A DNA stretch of 64,000 nt from Chaenocephalus aceratus (taxonomy: Eukaryota > Chordata > Actinopteri > Perciformes > Channichthyidae). The position numbers and the translations under genes were made by a program. The stretch covers positions 35,604,218 to 35,668,217 of the forward strand of contig CM043787.1 in assembly GCA_023974075.1 (NCBI GenBank). The letters are read 5' to 3'. Below are positions 63,813 to 64,000 of this stretch, piece after piece. Positions within the stretch are counted from its first letter, which is position 1. Each line of letters starts with the position of its first letter. Under the pieces are notes generated by a model, which ran no database searches, was not told where the DNA came from, and saw nothing but the letters and a program-made list of their open reading frames with translations.

Positions 63813-64000
63813 GTGAGTGCTACAGCTGCAGATATATACATAAAAACATCAAGTTCCCTGAAGTTAAATCTATCTAAATACACCAATTAGCTTTCTATGT
63901 CCGATGTTGGAACCAGGAGGGTCTGGTCGCATCAAACAACGTGTAGCACAATAACTCTGGATGCACCGTGTGGTCGTGTTTTGGTCCTGGATGTGTTTGC

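Overview
The window looks like nuclear DNA of a ray-finned (teleost) fish. Genes are split into many short exons with GT-AG introns. The proteins read out by hand match vertebrate families. The intergenic space is filled with fish-type repeats: L2/CR1-group LINEs, hAT, piggyBac-like and Harbinger-like miniature elements, and long (TG)n and (TA)n tracts. There is no sign of bacterial organisation, CRISPR, or tRNA/rRNA genes. No species can be named from the sequence alone.

Layout, left to right. 1-6.7 kb: the 3' four coding exons of a rab27a-like Rab GTPase (+) with a long 3' UTR; its first coding exon is outside the window. A 1.3-kb hAT element and a TTAA-ended MITE lie in its intron. 7.0-14.1 kb: a complete vrk3 pseudokinase gene (+, 14 coding exons, 511 codons), with a (TG)~146 tract directly against one 3' splice site. 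14.7-15.7 kb: a palindrome-ended DNA element. 17.7-25.0 kb: ripor1 (-), 14 coding exons in one intact frame, but only about 647 aa and without the C-terminal half of the family. 29.8-45.0 kb: a repeat block with LINE copies nested inside each other, then a nearly full-length LINE (+) with endonuclease and reverse transcriptase, a GC-rich repetitive 5' region and a 2A-like motif. 46.5-54.5 kb: a complete ctcf gene (-, 12 coding exons, about 754 aa, 11 zinc fingers, AT-hook), with three DNA transposons in its introns and a promoter carrying YY1-type sites. 56.7-62.9 kb: a carmil2-like gene (+) holding only the C-terminal half (capping-protein-interaction motif onward); no leucine-rich-repeat exons are present. 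63.7 kb to end: the first coding exon of nudt21 (CFIm25, +).

ripor1, ctcf, carmil2 and nudt21 together match genes I know from human 16q (RIPOR1-CTCF-CARMIL2 adjacent at 16q22.1, NUDT21 at 16q13), so the right half is a conserved block with local rearrangement. The main surprise is that both neighbours of ctcf are reduced but open: ripor1 has lost its C-terminal half and carmil2 its N-terminal half. This suggests a rearranged, perhaps post-duplication, locus encoding two short proteins. Exon boundaries were placed by eye from splice consensus, reading frame and remembered family sequences; none was checked by alignment or RNA data.
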